DNA from: Oscillospiraceae bacterium
GTDB lineage: Bacteria; Bacillota; Clostridia; Oscillospirales; Ruminococcaceae
DNA: 21,800 nt
Direction: 5' to 3'
NCBI GenBank assembly: GCA_900768245.1
Contig: CAAGCE010000276.1
Coordinates: 1-21,800, forward strand
In this document: positions 7,490 to 13,907 of the stretch, one piece after another
How positions within the stretch are numbered: position 1 is the first letter of the stretch
Layout of the letters: each line of letters begins with the position of its first letter
The notes under the pieces: model-generated
What the model saw: only the letters and a program-made list of their open reading frames with translations
What the model was told of the DNA's origin: nothing
Database searches by the model: none
Program-made: the position numbers and the translations under genes

Positions 7490-8866
7490 TTATTCGGCAG
7501 CGGACGGTATATTTTTAGGTATGACCTTCCTGCTGACTATTGCATAGCAGATGATGTGAGCGGTAAATGTTATTATCCATGTAACAGGATAGGAAAGATA
7601 GATCGTGAAAACGTTATGGAAACGGTCTATCTGGAATACAGTCGCTATCCAGACAAGTCTTAATCCGCAAGCACCCACAAGGGACACTATCATAGGTATC
7701 ACAGAATATCCGATACCTCTCAGCGCACCTACCATAACGTCCATCATTCCGCATAAAGCATAGGTGGAAGCTATTACACGCATACGGTTCATACCTGCGT
7801 CAATGACCTCAGGGCTTTGTGAATAAATACCGAGAAGCTGACGTCCGAAGAACAATGCAGCAATGCCGAGAAGCACACCTGTCGCTACAACACAGCATTC
7901 ACCCGTAACAGCGATCTTTTTTATACGGTCGTATTTCTTTGCACCGAAATTCTGACTTGTAAATGAGATAGTTGCCTGATAAAATGAGTTCATTGCAAAA
8001 TAAATGAAGCCTTCAATATTTGCCGCAGCCGAATTTCCCGCAACTACTGTTTCCCCGAAAAGATTTACAGACGACTGGATAACAACATTTGAAAGGGCAA
8101 AAACCACACCCTGAAATCCTGCCGGCAGACCCACTCTCAGAATGTCAAAAAATTTCTTTGTATCAAATCTGAGCTGTGAGATAACAAGCTTTATGCCGCC
8201 TTCCTCATGCATAAGACAGCGCACAACAAGAACAGCCGAAATACATTCCGAAATAACCGTAGCAAGAGCAACTCCCGCAACGTCCATTTTAAATATTATT
8301 ACAAACACAAGGTTGAGAATAACATTCACAACGCCTGCACAGAGCAGATAATACAGCGGACGCTTTGTGTCCCCCACAGCTCTTAACAGCGCACTTCCGA
8401 AATTGTATATCATCGTCGCAGGCATACCTATAAAATAGATACGCAGATAGACCGATGCAAGGTCAAGAATATTTGTCGGAGTCTGCATCAGGATAAGGAG
8501 CTGACGTGCAAAAACGACACCTGCTATCGTCAGCACCACACCGCTGTAAAGGCTCAATAAAATCGATGTATGAACAGTTTTCCCCAGTTCGTCCGGCTGA
8601 TTTGCACCGTAATGCCTCGCAGCGATAACATTAGCACCTATTGAAAGTCCGACAAAAAGGTTTGTCAGCAGATTTATCAGCGCAGTATTCGAGCCGACTG
8701 CCGCAAGTGAATTATCACCTGCAAAACGTCCCACTACTATTATATCCGCAGCATTGAAAAGCAGCTGCAATATACTTGAACACATAAGCGGAATGGCAAA
8801 CATAAGCATCTTTTTAAGTATAGAGCCGCTGCACATATCCATTTCATAATTTTTCTTAGCTTGCAA
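7490..8866 (-). CDS. MATE-family multidrug/cation efflux transporter
   Basis: Integral membrane antiporter, about 458 aa with 12 predicted helices, expected to expel organic cations or drugs using a Na+ or H+ gradient. The N-terminal block NYEMDMCSGSILKKML followed by LQLLFNAADIIVVGRFAG is diagnostic of the clostridial DinF/NorM-like MATE proteins. The second half repeats the fold from about residue 230. The frame is open to an ATG at 8893, but the promoter predicts transcription starting at about that base. The TTG at 8866 yields MQAKKNYEMDMC, as in homologues, with a weak GGAAAGAAG upstream, so I favour it. The substrate is unknown. It is transcribed in the same direction as galT, but each has its own promoter. 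Confidence 0.92.
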   Translation of the reverse strand: MQAKKNYEMDMCSGSILKKMLMFAIPLMCSSILQLLFNAADIIVVGRFAGDNSLAAVGSNTALINLLTNLFVGLSIGANVIAARHYGANQPDELGKTVHTSILLSLYSGVVLTIAGVVFARQLLILMQTPTNILDLASVYLRIYFIGMPATMIYNFGSALLRAVGDTKRPLYYLLCAGVVNVILNLVFVIIFKMDVAGVALATVISECISAVLVVRCLMHEEGGIKLVISQLRFDTKKFFDILRVGLPAGFQGVVFALSNVVIQSSVNLFGETVVAGNSAAANIEGFIYFAMNSFYQATISFTSQNFGAKKYDRIKKIAVTGECCVVATGVLLGIAALFFGRQLLGIYSQSPEVIDAGMNRMRVIASTYALCGMMDVMVGALRGIGYSVIPMIVSLVGACGLRLVWIATVFQIDRFHNVFTIYLSYPVTWIITFTAHIICYAIVSRKVIPKNIPSAAE

Positions 8867-8899
8867 AACAACATCTTCTTTCCATAAGACCATCAGTAA

Positions 8900-8928
8900 A
8901 GTATATCATATAATTCATTGAAAATCAA
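8900..8928 (-). promoter_or_regulatory. Promoter of the MATE gene
   Basis: Minus strand: -35 TTGATT (8928-8923), a 17-base spacer, -10 TATACT (8905-8900). The predicted transcription start is close to 8893. That argues against the ATG at 8891-8893 and for the TTG start at 8866. Confidence 0.65.
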
Positions 8929-8983
8929 ACAATAATGTTGTATACTTTTTATGTATAAAAACATTATATGTCAATACTGGGAT

Positions 8984-9628
8984 TTATTTCGTATTTTTAT
9001 ATTCCAACGGCACATTGATCTTTTTCAGTGCAGAATTATGCAGACGGTGAATATGCTGAAGTGAATAGTTCATTTCATCTGCAATATCATACCATTTTTC
9101 GCAGAATATGTAGCGTCGGGTAAGTATTTCATGTTCAGTTTCGCTGCCCCAGCAGTTATCCACCGCTTTTTCAATGGCATAGCGCAGCTTGTAAAGCTCC
9201 TCATTTTCCAAATAAAGCTTGTCCTGATAATCGGAAAGACAGTTTTCGGCACCTCTGAAAAAATGCTCTTTAAGCTGATTTTCCGTGTCTGAGATTTTGA
9301 TCTTGTTTAATTTGATCCTGCCGGCAATGATACCGTACTGCGATAAAAATTCTTTCTGATCCATAGCTGGCTCCTCCTTAATGCAAACAATTTCCTCTGA
9401 CATTTCCGCACAAAAGCTGCGGAATTCATCGCAATGCTCCTTAGCAAAATCCGCATAAAATTCACTGCCGAGCTCATTTACAAGACAATCAAGACAGAAT
9501 ATCTCACCGCAGATGTCATAAAGCTCCTCTCCCGCAGCTCCGCATATATCACAGCATAACCTGTATTCACCGCAGCCGACACAGTCCTCACGGCAGCTTT
9601 CATTTCTGTCAAATATACATTCCTTCAT
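8984..9628 (-). CDS. Cysteine-rich protein with sigma-70 region-4-like HTH C-terminus (DUF1492-like)
   Basis: 214 aa. The first 48 residues hold ten cysteines (4, 12, 16, 19, 25, 26, 29, 40, 45, 48), several in CxxC spacing, suggesting a metal-binding module. A charged helical segment follows (about 95-165). The C-terminal 35 residues, RRYIFCEKWYDIADEMNYSL then HIHRLHNSALKKI (about 171-204), match the helix-turn-helix pattern of phage ArpU/RinA or DUF1492 late regulators, which are sigma-70 region-4-like. A role in transcription control is inferred. I start at the ATG at 9626-9628; an extension to 9727 has no ribosome site and covers the predicted promoter. No other phage genes are nearby, so it may be a domesticated or lone regulator. 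A good promoter flanked by repeated 12-mers lies upstream. Confidence 0.7.
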   Translation of the reverse strand: MKECIFDRNESCREDCVGCGEYRLCCDICGAAGEELYDICGEIFCLDCLVNELGSEFYADFAKEHCDEFRSFCAEMSEEIVCIKEEPAMDQKEFLSQYGIIAGRIKLNKIKISDTENQLKEHFFRGAENCLSDYQDKLYLENEELYKLRYAIEKAVDNCWGSETEHEILTRRYIFCEKWYDIADEMNYSLQHIHRLHNSALKKINVPLEYKNTK

Positions 9629-9657
9629 TTTAATTCTCACTTGTCCTTTCACAGCAT

Positions 9658-9791
9658 AAGTTTCATTTAGGAAACTTAATTGATATGTTATTTGTGTCTT
9701 TTTTGATACTTTACTATATGTTATCATCTGTACATTCGTTTGTCAATAGCTTTTGGGAAACTTTTTGAGATATTTTTCTTTTAGGATACTT
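9658..9791 (-). promoter_or_regulatory. Three copies of an AAGTWTCCYAAA motif around a promoter (candidate operators)
   Basis: Read on the minus strand: AAGTATCCTAAA (9791-9780), AAGTTTCCCAAA (9763-9752) and AAGTTTCCTAAA (9677-9666). The last is followed by an inverted half-site, so 9658-9677 is a perfect 7-bp inverted repeat, AAGTTTC/GAAACTT. Two copies lie just upstream of the -35 and one lies downstream of the transcription start. This is the arrangement expected of repressor or activator sites. The binding protein is unknown; autoregulation by the adjacent HTH protein is a guess. Confidence 0.5.
9718..9746 (-). promoter_or_regulatory. Promoter of the Cys-rich/HTH gene
   Basis: Minus strand: consensus -35 TTGACA (9746-9741), a 17-base spacer, -10 TAACAT (9723-9718). 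It sits about 90 bases before the start codon at 9628 and is bracketed by copies of a repeated 12-mer. Confidence 0.65.
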
Positions 9792-9828
9792 GTGTAGGAA
9801 CATAAAAAAAATAAAATAAGTTAATGTC

Positions 9829-9857
9829 TTGACAAAGCATTCAAGATGATGTATAAT
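9829..9857 (+). promoter_or_regulatory. Promoter of tRNA-Pro
   Basis: Perfect -35 TTGACA (9829-9834), a 17-base spacer and perfect -10 TATAAT (9852-9857), ending 11 bases before the mature tRNA. Confidence 0.88.
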
Positions 9858-9868
9858 AAGAAAGTCGT

Positions 9869-9945
9869 CGGGGTGTGGCGCAGATTGGTAGCGCGCTACC
9901 TTGGGGTGGTAGAGGCCGTGGGTTCAAGTCCCGTCACTCCGACCA
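9869..9945 (+). tRNA. tRNA-Pro (anticodon GGG), CCA encoded
   Basis: A full cloverleaf can be drawn. The acceptor stem CGGGGTG pairs with CACTCCG (one G-U), followed by discriminator A and an encoded CCA at 9943-9945. The D-arm region is GCGCAGATTGGTAGCGC. The anticodon stem CTACC/GGTAG encloses loop TTGGGGT, giving anticodon GGG, which reads CCC and CCU proline codons. The T-loop is GTTCAAG. It is a single-gene unit with its own consensus promoter and a strong terminator. Confidence 0.96.
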
Positions 9946-9948
9946 ATC

Positions 9949-9979
9949 AGACCTTGCAGTTTTTCTGCAAGGTCTTTTT
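9949..9979 (+). terminator. Terminator of tRNA-Pro
   Basis: Perfect 11-bp stem AGACCTTGCAG (9949-9959) / CTGCAAGGTCT (9965-9975) with a T5 loop and a T-run, starting 4 bases after the CCA. Confidence 0.93.
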
Positions 9980-9992
9980 GTTATAAAATTCC

Positions 9993-10021
9993 TTGACATT
10001 TCTACCGCAGCATGCTAAAAT
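9993..10021 (+). promoter_or_regulatory. Promoter of the leader ORF / MFS exporter unit
   Basis: Perfect -35 TTGACA (9993-9998), a 17-base spacer, -10 TAAAAT (10016-10021). The transcript would start near 10028, giving a leader of about 240 bases before the MFS start codon, long enough for regulatory structure. Confidence 0.75.
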
Positions 10022-10061
10022 TGAATTCAGATAAACCATTTTTATCAAAAGAGGTATATTT

Positions 10062-10184
10062 ATGCTTTGGAAAATGACAAACGTAGTGCTTCAAAAAGGA
10101 TCTGTTTTTCCCTTTTACGGGGATAGTGCGCCCTTTTTTAAGTCAGTTTGTCACAGAAAAGGCTTTCATATGAATTTTCAATGA
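10062..10184 (+). CDS. 40-codon leader-like small ORF upstream of the MFS exporter
   Basis: ATG at 10062 and TGA at 10182-10184 encode a 40-residue basic peptide beginning MLWKMTNVV and ending KGFHMNFQ. It has a good ribosome site (AGAGG, about 7 bases before the ATG) and lies about 35 bases after the predicted transcription start. No protein family is recognised and no membrane segment or signal peptide is evident. Its position between a consensus promoter and an SD-masking hairpin makes a regulatory leader peptide the most economical idea. A chance ORF is possible, since there is no homology evidence. Confidence 0.45.
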   Translation: MLWKMTNVVLQKGSVFPFYGDSAPFFKSVCHRKGFHMNFQ

Positions 10185-10220
10185 GTTTTTCCTGCAAATT
10201 GAATTATATTGTGTGCATTA

Positions 10221-10259
10221 TCTTCTTAAACGATTTTTCAAAAATTCGATTTAAGGAGA
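10221..10259 (+). promoter_or_regulatory. Hairpin masking the Shine-Dalgarno site of the MFS gene
   Basis: TCTTCTTAAA (10221-10230) can pair over all ten bases, with one G-U, with TTTAAGGAGA (10250-10259), which contains the MFS ribosome binding site. The inner part extends the stem with CGA/TCG and TTTT/AAAA across single-base bulges and a three-base loop. The structure would keep ribosomes off the downstream gene until opened. Confidence 0.6.
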
Positions 10260-10266
10260 TTTTTTT

Positions 10267-11352
10267 ATGTTTGATATAAAAAAGCAGCTTTCAAAGCTGT
10301 ATTCGTCATCGGTGCTCGGAAATCTTTCGCTCACGGGGGCTTGGGTCGCAATTCTTGCGGCACGAGGCTACAGCCTTGTTGAAATAGGCATTGCCGAAAC
10401 CGTTTTTCACATTGTCAGCCTTATTTTTGAAATTCCCTCCGGTGTTCTTGCCGATGTTTTCGGCAGAAAGAAAATGATGCTCGTCAGCACTGTTATGCGA
10501 ATGATCGGAAATGTGATAATGATACTCTCGAACAGCCTTTTCACGGTTTGTATGTCCATCGCATTTATGGCTCTCAGCTATAATTTTTCCTCGGGCACGG
10601 ACGAAGCACTTGCCTATGATTCTCTCAAACTTTGTTGTCAGGAAAGCAGGTTTGAAAAATTCTGCTCGAACCAGCTTGTCATTTACCGTCTTTGCAGCGG
10701 TATCTCTACACTTTGCGCAGGCTTTGCACTTACGATAGGTCACCGCATCGCATACGGAACTGACCTTATTACGGGCATTATACAGATAGCTGTGATTTCA
10801 TCTCTGCATGAAATTTACGCTGAAAACAGCTTTGAAAAAAATATTCCGCACAGGCTTTTGAACTGCTTTAAGGAAAGCGTTGACTTTATAAAGAATGAAC
10901 ACAAAGCAGTATCTCTTATGCTTGCGAACTCTTTTGTCGGAGCGATAGATATTCTTCTGCTGTTTTTCCTGCAGGCAAAGCTTCCCGAAAAAGGTATTCC
11001 AAAATGGGGACTTGGCTTTGCGCTGCTGTTTATGGAAATGGGAGGAATAGTCGGCTCAAGGCTGATACTGAAATTTCCGAAAGCAAGCTACAAAGTCGTT
11101 TTTGCCGTAACTTCGGCTCTTGTGTTTGCAGGTTTTTCCGCCGAACATTCGACGCTTTTTTATGTTATGGCTCTAGGTGGATTTATTGCAGCCGTTGGCG
11201 ACGATGCGCTGCAAGTACGAACGAATGCACTTCTTCACGATATGTTCCCATCGGAGCAGAGGGCAACGCTCGTTTCAATGGAATCATTCAGTTTTTCAGT
11301 AATTATGATAGTGCTTTCTCCGCTCGCAGGATTTGTTTTTACCTACTGGTGA
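10267..11352 (+). CDS. Major facilitator superfamily (MFS) transporter, probable drug exporter
   Basis: Polytopic membrane protein of 361 aa. MFS motif A, GVLADVFGRKKM, is visible at residues 59-70 between helices 2 and 3, and FEIPSG just before it is common in clostridial MFS exporters. Hydrophobic segments run through the whole protein. The length is at the short end for a 12-helix carrier (about 400), and the protein ends shortly after the last helix (LSPLAGFVFTYW). The substrate is not identifiable; macrolide- or tetracycline-like efflux is a guess from family and context. The ATG follows AAGGAGA by 7 bases, and that site is sequestered in a hairpin. A consensus promoter and a small ORF precede it, and a strong terminator follows. 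Confidence 0.85.
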   Translation: MFDIKKQLSKLYSSSVLGNLSLTGAWVAILAARGYSLVEIGIAETVFHIVSLIFEIPSGVLADVFGRKKMMLVSTVMRMIGNVIMILSNSLFTVCMSIAFMALSYNFSSGTDEALAYDSLKLCCQESRFEKFCSNQLVIYRLCSGISTLCAGFALTIGHRIAYGTDLITGIIQIAVISSLHEIYAENSFEKNIPHRLLNCFKESVDFIKNEHKAVSLMLANSFVGAIDILLLFFLQAKLPEKGIPKWGLGFALLFMEMGGIVGSRLILKFPKASYKVVFAVTSALVFAGFSAEHSTLFYVMALGGFIAAVGDDALQVRTNALLHDMFPSEQRATLVSMESFSFSVIMIVLSPLAGFVFTYW

Positions 11353-11372
11353 TGAAAATATAGGAAAAATCA

Positions 11373-11412
11373 GCCGCAGACAGCGCACCCTACGCTGCCT
11401 GCGGCATTTTTT
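11373..11412 (+). terminator. Terminator of the MFS gene
   Basis: GCCGCAG-A-CAGCG pairs with CGCTG-C-CTGCGGC (one internal mismatch) around a CACCCTA loop, followed by a T6 run at 11407-11412. Confidence 0.92.
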
Positions 11413-11517
11413 GTCCATACGTCAAAACAATAATACAATTATAAAAATATAGTCAAACTATCTTCAGAAAAATATGGTATAAATTAAAGTAGCTTATAAA
11501 ATCGGGAGGGAATATCG

Positions 11518-12153
11518 GTGCATTATTTTATGTTTAACAAGCCGAGGGGCTGCGTTACTGCCAGAAAAGACGAGCTCCACAAAACTGTAATGGACTATTT
11601 CCCCGATGAGCTGCGAAACCTGCTCCACCCTGTCGGCAGGCTTGATATTGACACAGAGGGACTGCTGCTCATAACAGATGACGGTATGTTTGACCACAGG
11701 CTAATGCTCCCCGATTTTCACGTTGAAAAACGCTATTTTTTCTACGCTTTCGGTTCTCCCGATGACACGGATATTCACAAACTTGAAAGCGGTGTTATGC
11801 TCAAAGGTCAGGACAAGCTTACCCTGCCAGCAAAATTTGAGCTATGCGAACGTATGACAGTCGCTGACATTGAAGTCTTTCTTCCCGACAGCAAGCGTGA
11901 GCGTTTTATGAAAAATCCCTGCGGAAAAATTTTTTCGGGATATATCACTCTTACGGAAGGACGAAATCATCAGGTAAAACGTATGCTCAAGGCTGTTGGC
12001 TGTACCGTTGCATATCTAAAAAGAGTTTCAATAGGCGGCGTTGTGCTTGATGCAAATTTAAAAAGCGGTGAGTATCGTCCTCTTACGGATACGGAATACC
12101 ATATTTTATATAGCAGAACTGATTTGCCTTTAAATTCCAAAGTGAGCATTTAA
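11518..12153 (+). CDS. rRNA pseudouridine synthase of the RsuA/RluB/E/F family, without S4 domain
   Basis: Converts a specific uridine in rRNA to pseudouridine. The protein of 211 aa begins directly at the catalytic fold, with FNKPRGCVTA near its N-terminus. The family motif is GRLDIDTEGLLLIT (about 40-53), in which Asp43 is the catalytic aspartate. GRNHQVKRMLKAVG near residue 145 is the conserved C-terminal RNA-binding block. The N-terminal S4 domain of RsuA, RluB and RluF is absent, as in RluE-type enzymes. The exact rRNA target cannot be assigned. The start is a GTG at 11518-11520, supported by GGGAGGG about 7 bases upstream; no better ATG exists before the conserved region. It is flanked by the MFS terminator and by a tandem repeat at its 3' end. 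Confidence 0.9.
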   Translation: MHYFMFNKPRGCVTARKDELHKTVMDYFPDELRNLLHPVGRLDIDTEGLLLITDDGMFDHRLMLPDFHVEKRYFFYAFGSPDDTDIHKLESGVMLKGQDKLTLPAKFELCERMTVADIEVFLPDSKRERFMKNPCGKIFSGYITLTEGRNHQVKRMLKAVGCTVAYLKRVSIGGVVLDANLKSGEYRPLTDTEYHILYSRTDLPLNSKVSI

Positions 12154-12181
12154 GAGATTTCGTGAGCATTTGCGAGATTTT
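12142..12181 (+). repeat. Tandem 20-bp direct repeat across a stop codon
   Basis: Two adjacent 20-base units, each starting GTGAGCATTT and continuing NNGAGATTT, occupy 12142-12161 and 12162-12181 with 17 of 20 positions identical. The first unit contains the last codons and TAA of the pseudouridine synthase, so a small local duplication probably happened at the gene end. Confidence 0.8.
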
Positions 12182-12233
12182 CAAAGTATATAAATGTTTA
12201 CACGCATTTCACAAAGAAATTCGCTGAAATCTA

Positions 12234-12262
12234 TTGACATTGCTGTATTTTTAGCGTATTAT
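12234..12262 (+). promoter_or_regulatory. speD promoter
   Basis: Perfect -35 TTGACA (12234-12239), a 17-base spacer, -10 TATTAT (12257-12262). The predicted leader to the speD start is about 50 bases. Confidence 0.82.
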
Positions 12263-12293
12263 TCAATGTATATGCACAAAAGCATAATACGCT
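12253..12293. promoter_or_regulatory. 10-bp inverted repeat over the speD -10 element (candidate operator)
   Basis: AGCGTATTAT (12253-12262) is repeated exactly in inverted form as ATAATACGCT (12284-12293), with 21 bases between. The left arm contains the whole -10 box. The right arm lies in the leader, a few bases before the AAAGG site. Because the left arm is upstream of the transcription start, it cannot pair in the mRNA, which points to a DNA-level site. A smaller ATGC/GCAT hairpin lies inside. Confidence 0.55.
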
Positions 12294-12317
12294 TCTGAAA
12301 GGATCGTGAGGATAGGG

Positions 12318-13118
12318 TTGAACGAAAAGCTTAAGCTTTATGGTTTTAATAACCTGACAAAAACACTTAGCTTTAACATTTATGATATTTGCTATGCTAA
12401 AAGTCAGAGGGAACAGCAGGATTATATTAAATATATTGATGAACAGTATAATTCCGACCGTCTTACAAAGATCCTCTGCGACGTTACCGAAATGATAGGA
12501 GCTAATGTTCTCAACATTTCAAAACAGGATTATGAACCACAGGGAGCTTCCGCTACCCTGCTTATTTCCGAGGAACACAGGGTAAGCTCAAGCATCGACG
12601 AATCCTGCAATCAGGGACTTCGTGCACCCGAAAAAGAAAGTATCGCAGGCCATCTTGACAAGAGTCATCTGACCGTTCATACTTATCCCGAATTTCACCC
12701 AGACAACGCCATCACAACATTCCGTGTTGATATTGACGTTTCCACCTGCGGAAAGATCACTCCGCTTAAATCGCTCAACTATCTTATCGGCAGCTTCGAC
12801 TCCGATATTATAACGATAGACTACAAGGTCAGAGGCTTCACCCGTGACGAACACGGCAAAAAGCTCTTTATCGACCATGACATAACCTCTATTCAGGATT
12901 ATATCGACAAGGAAACTCTCGAACGCTATGATGCCGTTGACGTGAATGTTTACCAGTCAAATATTTTCCACACAAAAATGATGATAAAAGAGATATTCCT
13001 TCAGAATTATCTTTTCAACACCGATACTTATGAGCTTGCACCAAAACGCAGGCTTGAGATCAATGACGCTCTTCGCCGTGAAATGATTGAGATTTTCAGC
13101 GGTCAGAATGTTTTCTGA
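12318..13118 (+). CDS. speD: S-adenosylmethionine decarboxylase proenzyme (SpeD, E. coli type)
   Basis: Makes decarboxylated SAM, the aminopropyl donor for spermidine. The ~266 aa sequence follows the long E. coli-type SpeD throughout: KLKLYGFNNLTK at the N-terminus, SFNIYDICYAK, GANVLNISKQDYEPQGAS, HLDKSHLTVHTYPE, and YQSNIFHTKMM. The Ser of DKSH (about residue 116 from the chosen start) is the self-cleavage site that becomes the pyruvoyl group. The short Bacillus-type enzyme is about half this size. A GTG at 12306 is too close to AAAGGA. The TTG at 12318 has GAGGAT about 6 bases upstream and gives MNEKLKLYGF as in homologues. It has its own promoter and terminator just before the rest of the polyamine genes. 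Confidence 0.96.
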   Translation: MNEKLKLYGFNNLTKTLSFNIYDICYAKSQREQQDYIKYIDEQYNSDRLTKILCDVTEMIGANVLNISKQDYEPQGASATLLISEEHRVSSSIDESCNQGLRAPEKESIAGHLDKSHLTVHTYPEFHPDNAITTFRVDIDVSTCGKITPLKSLNYLIGSFDSDIITIDYKVRGFTRDEHGKKLFIDHDITSIQDYIDKETLERYDAVDVNVYQSNIFHTKMMIKEIFLQNYLFNTDTYELAPKRRLEINDALRREMIEIFSGQNVF

Positions 13119-13149
13119 TAAACCTACGGAGTGAAAAATAATTTCTGCG

Positions 13150-13182
13150 GCGGAAGTGGTTTTTAGCCGCTTCCGCTTTATA
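13150..13182 (+). terminator. Terminator downstream of speD
   Basis: GCGGAAGTGG (13150-13159) pairs with CCGCTTCCGC (13167-13176) over ten bases with one G-U around a TTTTTAG loop. The following T-run is interrupted (TTTATATTTT), so read-through into the next genes is possible. I see no strong separate promoter between this and the next gene. Confidence 0.82.
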
Positions 13183-13226
13183 TTTTGAACAGACAAAATA
13201 CTTTGCCGAAAAGGAATGACATTTTT

Positions 13227-13907
13227 ATGAAGCATATCTGCGTAAAACGTATTTTTCTCAACATTGGTATGACGCTTGCCATTATAGCCGCCGTTTTTCT
13301 TTTTCATCAGCTTTATGAAAATTCGTTTCTCGTCAAAACAACGGGCTTTGTACAAAACGTATCTGTGGAATCAAATATGTTCTATTATGACAAACGCAAT
13401 GTCAGACATAATTTTTATTCATATGATATAACCTACACAACACAGGACGGGCAGCATTTTATTGATGACATTCTCAAATATGAGAACTCATACTGCATAG
13501 GAGATCCGGTTGAAATAATTTATGACAAAAGATACCCCAAAAGGGTAGCCTATCGTGAAAACAACCTCTTTTTCATTGTGATTTTCGGTGTACCTGCTCT
13601 GATTATGATATTTTCCTGCCGCTCCGCTTTCAAAGGCTATGTGACGGATTATCTTATGCGATACAAAAAGACGGTTATTTTCAGTATTGTAAGCGGTTGG
13701 ATACCGATAATTTATTTTATATGGTATGAATTTTTCTTTGAACCGTCGGGATTTATGTTTGCAGGACTTGGAGAGGCATTGATGTGCATTTTTCTTTTCT
13801 TTGCCGTCCCGATAATAAATATTATAGTATGGATAATTTCTGCGGTATGCTACTGCCGCAAATGCAAAAAATCAGAAGGAAGTGTTGCTAAAAATGGATC
13901 AGCATAA
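13227..13907 (+). CDS. DUF3592-like membrane protein coupled to speA
   Basis: 226 aa. One helix near the N-terminus (about residues 10-30) is followed by a soluble, beta-rich segment of about 80 residues containing FYSYDITYTTQDG and GDPVEIIYDKRYPKRV. That pattern, a converted-to-Tyr/Asp turn with 'G-pV-I-YdP/K-P', is typical of DUF3592 domains. About four more hydrophobic segments follow to the C-terminus, which ends in a Cys/Lys-rich tail. Function is unknown. The chosen ATG at 13227 has AAAAGGAA upstream; the longer frame to 13185 begins with a TTG inside the terminator region and is excluded. Its 3' end overlaps the speA start by 14 bases, so the two are probably translated in a coupled way. 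A link to polyamine metabolism is inferred from position alone. Confidence 0.72.
   Translation: MKHICVKRIFLNIGMTLAIIAAVFLFHQLYENSFLVKTTGFVQNVSVESNMFYYDKRNVRHNFYSYDITYTTQDGQHFIDDILKYENSYCIGDPVEIIYDKRYPKRVAYRENNLFFIVIFGVPALIMIFSCRSAFKGYVTDYLMRYKKTVIFSIVSGWIPIIYFIWYEFFFEPSGFMFAGLGEALMCIFLFFAVPIINIIVWIISAVCYCRKCKKSEGSVAKNGSA

Noticed and set aside
9070..9252. Minus-strand reading frame inside the Cys-rich/HTH gene
   Set aside because: It is a shadow frame of a gene with better start, promoter and domain evidence. Many similar shadow frames across the window were left out for the same reason.
13177..13226. Separate promoter for the DUF3592-speA-speE-speB-CLC cluster
   Set aside because: No -35/-10 pair with acceptable spacing was found after the speD terminator. 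The cluster may rely on read-through or on a weak promoter not visible by eye.
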